From positions 331,403 through 395,402 of the forward strand of contig NW_006768829.1 in assembly GCF_000204055.1 (NCBI RefSeq): a stretch of DNA of 64,000 bases. Reading direction: 5' to 3'. Shown here piece by piece: positions 59,542 to 64,000 of this stretch. Both the position numbers and the translations under genes were made by a program. The DNA is from Melampsora larici-populina 98AG31 (lineage: Eukaryota > Basidiomycota > Pucciniomycetes > Pucciniales > Melampsoraceae). Each line of letters opens with the position of its first letter. The first letter of the stretch is position 1. Below the pieces are notes generated by a model. The model saw only the letters and a program-made list of their open reading frames with translations, ran no database searches and was not told the DNA's origin.

Positions 59542-60537
59542 TGTGAGGGTAGAGGACTTAATTGAGGACTCTATGCTCACTAAATGGGTCAAGTATGGTA
59601 GTATTATTTTTATGTATAATGTTTATATTTCAATTATAATGTAATTACAATAAAAAATAAGACTAGGATGAGAAGAGGAAAGGGGAAAGGGTGGTCTGTT
59701 GGATAAATCCAGACAGACTACAGTTAAGAGACTCCTGAAGAGGAGGTTTGTAATTATAATATATAAATGTTATAATTAATGAAGGATGGATCCCACAGTC
59801 CTTCCTTTAATCTTTTAAGTAACAGATTAAAGAGTGAAATAAGGTCACTACACTGGTTGTTCTTAAAGTCACCAACTTATGGTTGTTCTTAAGGTCACCA
59901 GCCTGAAAGTACTTGTATGTAGGTCACTAGCCTTGGGTTGTTGGAAGGTCACCAACCTAAAATAGTTCCTACTTGGGGGAAGTAGAGGATCCAGGAGGAG
60001 GGAAGGTATTACTTACTTTTAATCAAGGAACAGATTAAAGTAATGAAGATATCACTAGTCTTATATTTATAAGACTCTTGATGTTACTTCAGTAGAACTT
60101 TAATGGTTCTTAAAAGTAGTGTGTAATAAATTGCTTGAGGGAAAATCCTTGAAGGCTGAGAGAGGAGGGGTTTATATATCCTCCTCTCCAAACCTAATTG
60201 TAGTGATATTTGATTGTATCATCACTGTGGTTTAGGGTTTAATACTTGCTATTAATTATTATTATTATTAATATAACATAATTACATATACGTGTTATGT
60301 ATTTTATGTAGTATAAGCATTTTAACTCTTGACACTGAGTTATGAGGTGTAATTGGTATTTTATTACATGTTACATATGTTTTTAAGTTTATATACATAT
60401 GTAATTGATGTTTGTATATGTTTTATTATATGTTACATGTGTTTTATGAGCTGTATGTACATGTAATAAGGTTTATAAGTAAAAGTACAATATTATAAGT
60501 TAGTTTTGGGTACATGTATATGTACTCAGGGCTGACA
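59542..60537 (-). repeat. 3' LTR of Ty3 copy 2
   Basis: About 996 bp, TGTGAGGG ... GCTGACA, clearly related to the copy 1 LTR but with many substitutions and indels, including a weaker AGGTCACT array. The purine-rich tract next to it (minus strand GAGGGTGGGGAA) is conserved. Confidence 0.88.
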
Positions 60538-60560
60538 TTCCCCACCCTCAAAGGAGGTCA

Positions 60561-63500
60561 TTACTTCTTTTCAGAAGGTTTATGAGCTCTTTTTTGTGCT
60601 CTGAAGTCTCTTAACGTTGTTTTGCCATTGGGTACTTTATCAGCTGGTAGCCATTCATCTTCATCTGCACTTCTGTTCTTGTATCTTACAAGATAAAGTG
60701 TTGAAGATTTACCATTGGCTTGTATTTCCCTTTGCTTTATGATATGAGAGAAAATCTTTTCTCCGTCAGTTTCAAATCTGATAGGAGTTTTCTTGGGTAT
60801 TTCCCTGTCAGGGAATTTGCTCTTATCTGAAGCGTGAAATTTTTTTATTAGTGAAATTGGGAATACTGGGTGTTTTCTCCCAAATTCTTCTGTCAATGCT
60901 ACTTCAACTGCATTGCTTCCATGGAATTTCAATATTACAAAAGGTCCAACAAATTGGTCTTGAAGCTTCTTAGGTCCTTGTAGATTAGTAAAATTGGTGG
61001 TCGAGAGTAAAACTTGTTCACCTACTACAAACTTAGGTTCTTTATGGGTTTTATTCCATCTTTCTTGATTGTAAGTTACAGAATCTTCAATACATTGCGC
61101 TGCTCTAGCTCTTGCTTTACCAAGCATATCAAAGAAACTTAAAGAAGTTGGATGAAATTCAACATTTTTATTTTTTATCTGGTCTTTTGGTAATCTGGGA
61201 CAATAACCTCTCTCTACTTCAAATGGTTTCTTCCCTGTTGTGCTGTGTATGCTGCTATTATATGCTAATTCTAGGGCTGGTAGTAATGTATGCCAGTCAT
61301 GTGTATATCCATCCTTATCTGTGTAACAGAGTCCCTCAGTACAATATCTCCTGATGATTTCAGTTAAGGTACTAATATTTCTTTCACTGAGGCCATCAGT
61401 TTGTGGGTGGTATGCAGTGGAAAGAGCTAATGTTGTTCCAATAAGTGTATGTAGGCTTTTCCAAAATTCAGAGGTAAACTTTGGATCTCTATCACTGATG
61501 ATGATTCGTGGTAGTCCCACATCACTTATTATTCTTTCCCAGAATAGCAATGCAATGTCCATTGCTGTTGCTTCTTTGTAGCATGGTAAGAACCGTGTTC
61601 TTTTTGAAAATCTGTCCACAATGACTAGTACACAGTTGTAATTGTTAATTAATGATGGTGGAAGACCAGTAACAAAATCCATGTTAATGACTTCCCACGC
61701 ATAGGTTGGTTCTTCTATTCTTTGAAGTAGGCCAAATCTTTTTCCTGTGGCTTTATTTGCTTTTTGGCATCTTTCACAAGTTTTTACGTATTCTTCAACA
61801 TCTTGTCTCCAATTTGGCCACCAAGCTGTGCTTTTGACTCTGTCTACTGTCCTGTCTTCTGACAGGTGTCCTGACATAAATTCATCATGGCACACGTGCA
61901 ATGTTTGTTGCATGTGCTCTGTAGTTATTATTACTAAAACTGCAGTATGCTTTTCCCTAAAGTATAGTAGGTCAGATTCAAGTGAGATTTTTCCCTGAGC
62001 TAATCCATCTTTCCAAGGTTGCTCAAGTGTGCTTGACAAGCTCAAATCAGTATTACGCGCAGACAATATCCTGGTAAGTTTAGCTGTGTTACTATTCTTT
62101 TCATAACTAGCTTTCACTTCATCAAAGAATTCTTCAGATAATTCACATAAACTTATCCCCATTACAGGAATGTCTCTTTCCATCTCCTCTGGTTCCCATG
62201 CTGGGTTACTGGAATCATTTGGTAATGCCATTCTACTAAGTCCATCCGCATTGTTATGGAATTTTCCTGGTCTATGTGTAATTGTCATAAATGGTTTATA
62301 CTCTTGTATTGCCATCATCCATCTCAACATATGTCTACTTGGAGATTTGAGATTTGTCAGAGACCTTACTCCCGTACAATCTGTTATTACTTCAAAGTAG
62401 CTACCATCAAGGTAGTAGTGTAATTTTTCTAAGGCCCAAACTAGTGCTAAAGCTTCTAGTTGTGGTGAAGAATATCTGGTTTCAGTGTCTGTCAATTTTC
62501 TGGATATAAAAACAATTGGTCCTTCCTTTGGTTTTCCGTCAATTATCTGTGTCTGATGGAGTGCTGCACCTAAACCTTCAATTGATGCGTCTACGTAGAG
62601 TTTAAAAGGTTTCTCAAAATCAGGGTGAAACAAGATTGGTGCTGTTGTAAGTATTTGTTTTATTTTATTCACTGCATCAATTCTTTCTTTTGTCATTTCA
62701 AAAACTACGCCTTTAGCATAAAGTTTGTATAGGCTACGCGTAATGATTCCAAAGTTTGGAATGTGAGCTCTGTAGTAGCTTGTGAATCCTAAAAATGAAC
62801 TCAGTTCTTGTTTATCTTTTGGACAAGGTTTTTGTAGGACTGCTGCTACAGAGTTTTGGTCTACTGCTACCCATAGTCCTGATACACGATGGCCTAGGGC
62901 TTTACATTCTTCAAAACCAAAATGGCATTTCTTTAAAGATATGGTCATACCCATGGCTTTGGCTCTTATCAATACTTTTTCCATTGCTTCTAGATGTTCT
63001 TTCCACGTAGTGTGAAAAACTATGATATCATCAATATATACTTTGAGCCATCCTTCCCTTAATTCTTTTGAAAATTCTGTATCCATCATTCTTTGAAAGA
63101 AAGCTGGAGCATTTTTTATTCCAAAAGGCATCCTTATATATTCAAAAATTCCCAAATGACAAATGATTCTGAGGAATTTCCTGCTACATATTTCCACGAT
63201 GTTCTGGTGGAATCCTTTCATTATATCCATTAGAGTAATATGTTTTGCATTAAAAAGGTTAGTCAAGGATTGGTCTATTCTTGGCAAGGGATATCTATCA
63301 GGCTTGGTGTACTGGTTTAGAGCACGAAAATCTCCGCAAAGTCTAGATTTATCATTGTGCCATGCTATTAGAACAGGTGAAGTTATATCAACTTCCTCAT
63401 CACTACCCACTTTTCGTATTACACCCATTTTAAGTAATTCTTCAATGTGTTTTTCTATTTCTTTTCTACTTCTTGGGCTAGCTGGATATGCACCTTTCCT

Positions 63501-64000
63501 TAGGATGGGTGGGTAAGGTTTGTCTATTGTGAGTTCTATTTTCACCGGATGGTTCTTAATAACTCCTAGAGGTTGTTCTCCCAAACCAAATTGATCTTTG
63601 TATTTAATGACCATTTGAATTATATCTTCTTTCTGACTGTGGGTAAGATTGGGTCCAAATTCCGCTTCTAGTATTTTCTCTCGAAGTTTCCTTGCATCTT
63701 CAGCTATTGAAGTTTCTTTCGAAATGTCAGGTTTAATTGACAAAATCTCTTTATGTTGCATCAAGGCAAATTTGATACTTTTGTTATTATTACCAATGGT
63801 GAAATATCTTTCTTTACTATGAAATATATCAAATCCATACTGGCTCAAGTTTTCTGCTCCTAAGATGAAGTATTTATTGTTTGCATTTTCCATTACTACA
63901 AATTCAGCATTCATTCTGATTGATTGTTTAATATGTGGGAATATCACAGGTAAACTGATTACGCCTAAAGCATGAAGTTTACTACCAACTCCGGAAAATT
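60561..64000 (-). CDS. pol: Pol polyprotein of copy 2, open to window edge
   Basis: Uninterrupted frame of more than 1140 codons from the window edge to TAA at 60561. It starts inside the protease domain (GVGSKLHALGVISLPVIF; the DSGA active site is outside). The RT is complete with YIDDIIVF. RNase H has LYVDASIEGLGAALH. The integrase has an HHCC zinc domain (HDEFMSGHL ... CERCQKA), core motifs (INMDFVTGLP, IIISDRDPKFTSEFW, STAYHPQTDGLSERN) and a GPFVILKFHG segment. The C-terminal chromodomain (LYLVRYKNRSADEDEWLPAD) is typical of chromoviruses and may direct integration to particular chromatin. It has no visible lesion, in contrast to copy 1, and shows which bases were altered there. Confidence 0.93.
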   Translation of the reverse strand, partial: FSGVGSKLHALGVISLPVIFPHIKQSIRMNAEFVVMENANNKYFILGAENLSQYGFDIFHSKERYFTIGNNNKSIKFALMQHKEILSIKPDISKETSIAEDARKLREKILEAEFGPNLTHSQKEDIIQMVIKYKDQFGLGEQPLGVIKNHPVKIELTIDKPYPPILRKGAYPASPRSRKEIEKHIEELLKMGVIRKVGSDEEVDITSPVLIAWHNDKSRLCGDFRALNQYTKPDRYPLPRIDQSLTNLFNAKHITLMDIMKGFHQNIVEICSRKFLRIICHLGIFEYIRMPFGIKNAPAFFQRMMDTEFSKELREGWLKVYIDDIIVFHTTWKEHLEAMEKVLIRAKAMGMTISLKKCHFGFEECKALGHRVSGLWVAVDQNSVAAVLQKPCPKDKQELSSFLGFTSYYRAHIPNFGIITRSLYKLYAKGVVFEMTKERIDAVNKIKQILTTAPILFHPDFEKPFKLYVDASIEGLGAALHQTQIIDGKPKEGPIVFISRKLTDTETRYSSPQLEALALVWALEKLHYYLDGSYFEVITDCTGVRSLTNLKSPSRHMLRWMMAIQEYKPFMTITHRPGKFHNNADGLSRMALPNDSSNPAWEPEEMERDIPVMGISLCELSEEFFDEVKASYEKNSNTAKLTRILSARNTDLSLSSTLEQPWKDGLAQGKISLESDLLYFREKHTAVLVIITTEHMQQTLHVCHDEFMSGHLSEDRTVDRVKSTAWWPNWRQDVEEYVKTCERCQKANKATGKRFGLLQRIEEPTYAWEVINMDFVTGLPPSLINNYNCVLVIVDRFSKRTRFLPCYKEATAMDIALLFWERIISDVGLPRIIISDRDPKFTSEFWKSLHTLIGTTLALSTAYHPQTDGLSERNISTLTEIIRRYCTEGLCYTDKDGYTHDWHTLLPALELAYNSSIHSTTGKKPFEVERGYCPRLPKDQIKNKNVEFHPTSLSFFDMLGKARARAAQCIEDSVTYNQERWNKTHKEPKFVVGEQVLLSTTNFTNLQGPKKLQDQFVGPFVILKFHGSNAVEVALTEEFGRKHPVFPISLIKKFHASDKSKFPDREIPKKTPIRFETDGEKIFSHIIKQREIQANGKSSTLYLVRYKNRSADEDEWLPADKVPNGKTTLRDFRAQKRAHKPSEKK

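Larger units (their letters stand above)
59542..64000 (-). mobile_element. Ty3/gypsy chromovirus-type retrotransposon, copy 2, 5' part beyond window
   Basis: Same family as 24349-38579 in the same orientation. LTR plus pol are visible. gag and the 5' LTR, if present, lie to the right of the window. The likely 5-bp left target duplication would be GCTTC (59537-59541). Confidence 0.88.

Overview
The window looks like a basidiomycete nuclear genome, most likely a rust fungus (Pucciniales, Puccinia-like). Genes are split by many short GT-AG introns. Intergenic DNA is AT-rich and heavily invaded by transposons. The recognisable host genes are fungal: a SIN3 co-repressor, a centrin/CDC31-type calmodulin relative, a secreted glycoprotein of the basidiomycete 'macrofage activating glycoprotein' type, and a small 8-cysteine secreted protein that looks like a rust effector candidate. 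The species is inferred from style of content and is not proven.

Layout. 1-3031: 3' part of a multi-exon gene of unknown function on the minus strand. 3593-9094: a CACTA-like fold-back element (TSD TTA), split by a complete hAT transposon (3803-8389, 8-bp TSD TTACAACC) and holding a 100-N assembly gap. 9102-18554: a 9.45-kb KDZ-type transposon with ~370-bp terminal inverted repeats (candidate TSD CTT). It carries an 11-exon KDZ transposase and, divergently, a 5-exon accessory gene. 18.6-24.3 kb: gene-poor DNA with hairpins and telomere-like motifs. 24349-38579: a young Ty3/gypsy chromovirus-type LTR retrotransposon on the minus strand (1083-bp LTRs, TSD ACCTG). Three later insertions sit inside it: a 1.19-kb fold-back MITE and a solo LTR in its 3' LTR, and a 235-bp MITE inside the reverse transcriptase YIDD motif. 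Its Gag appears to be encoded by a spliced gene with at least seven introns. 38.6-52.4 kb: host gene block with the Cys-rich secreted protein, centrin, SIN3 and the MAG-like glycoprotein, all on the minus strand. 52.5-59.2 kb: gene-poor, with small MITEs. 59233-59541: a spliced reading frame that runs straight into the LTR of a second copy of the Ty3 family (59542 to beyond 64000), whose pol frame is open to the window edge.

How things fit together. SIN3 and centrin are ordinary housekeeping genes (histone deacetylase scaffold; Ca2+-binding spindle-pole/mRNA-export protein). The hAT and KDZ transposases each sit inside their own terminal and subterminal repeat structures. The repeated palindromic or GTACCGT-rich motifs near the ends are plausible transposase binding sites. 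The gag-pol elements should be mobilised by their own protease, reverse transcriptase, RNase H, integrase and chromodomain. Copy 1 is broken in RT and by a late stop; copy 2 is open as far as seen.

All splice structures here were derived by hand from reading-frame phase and GT/AG signals. Transcript evidence would settle them.
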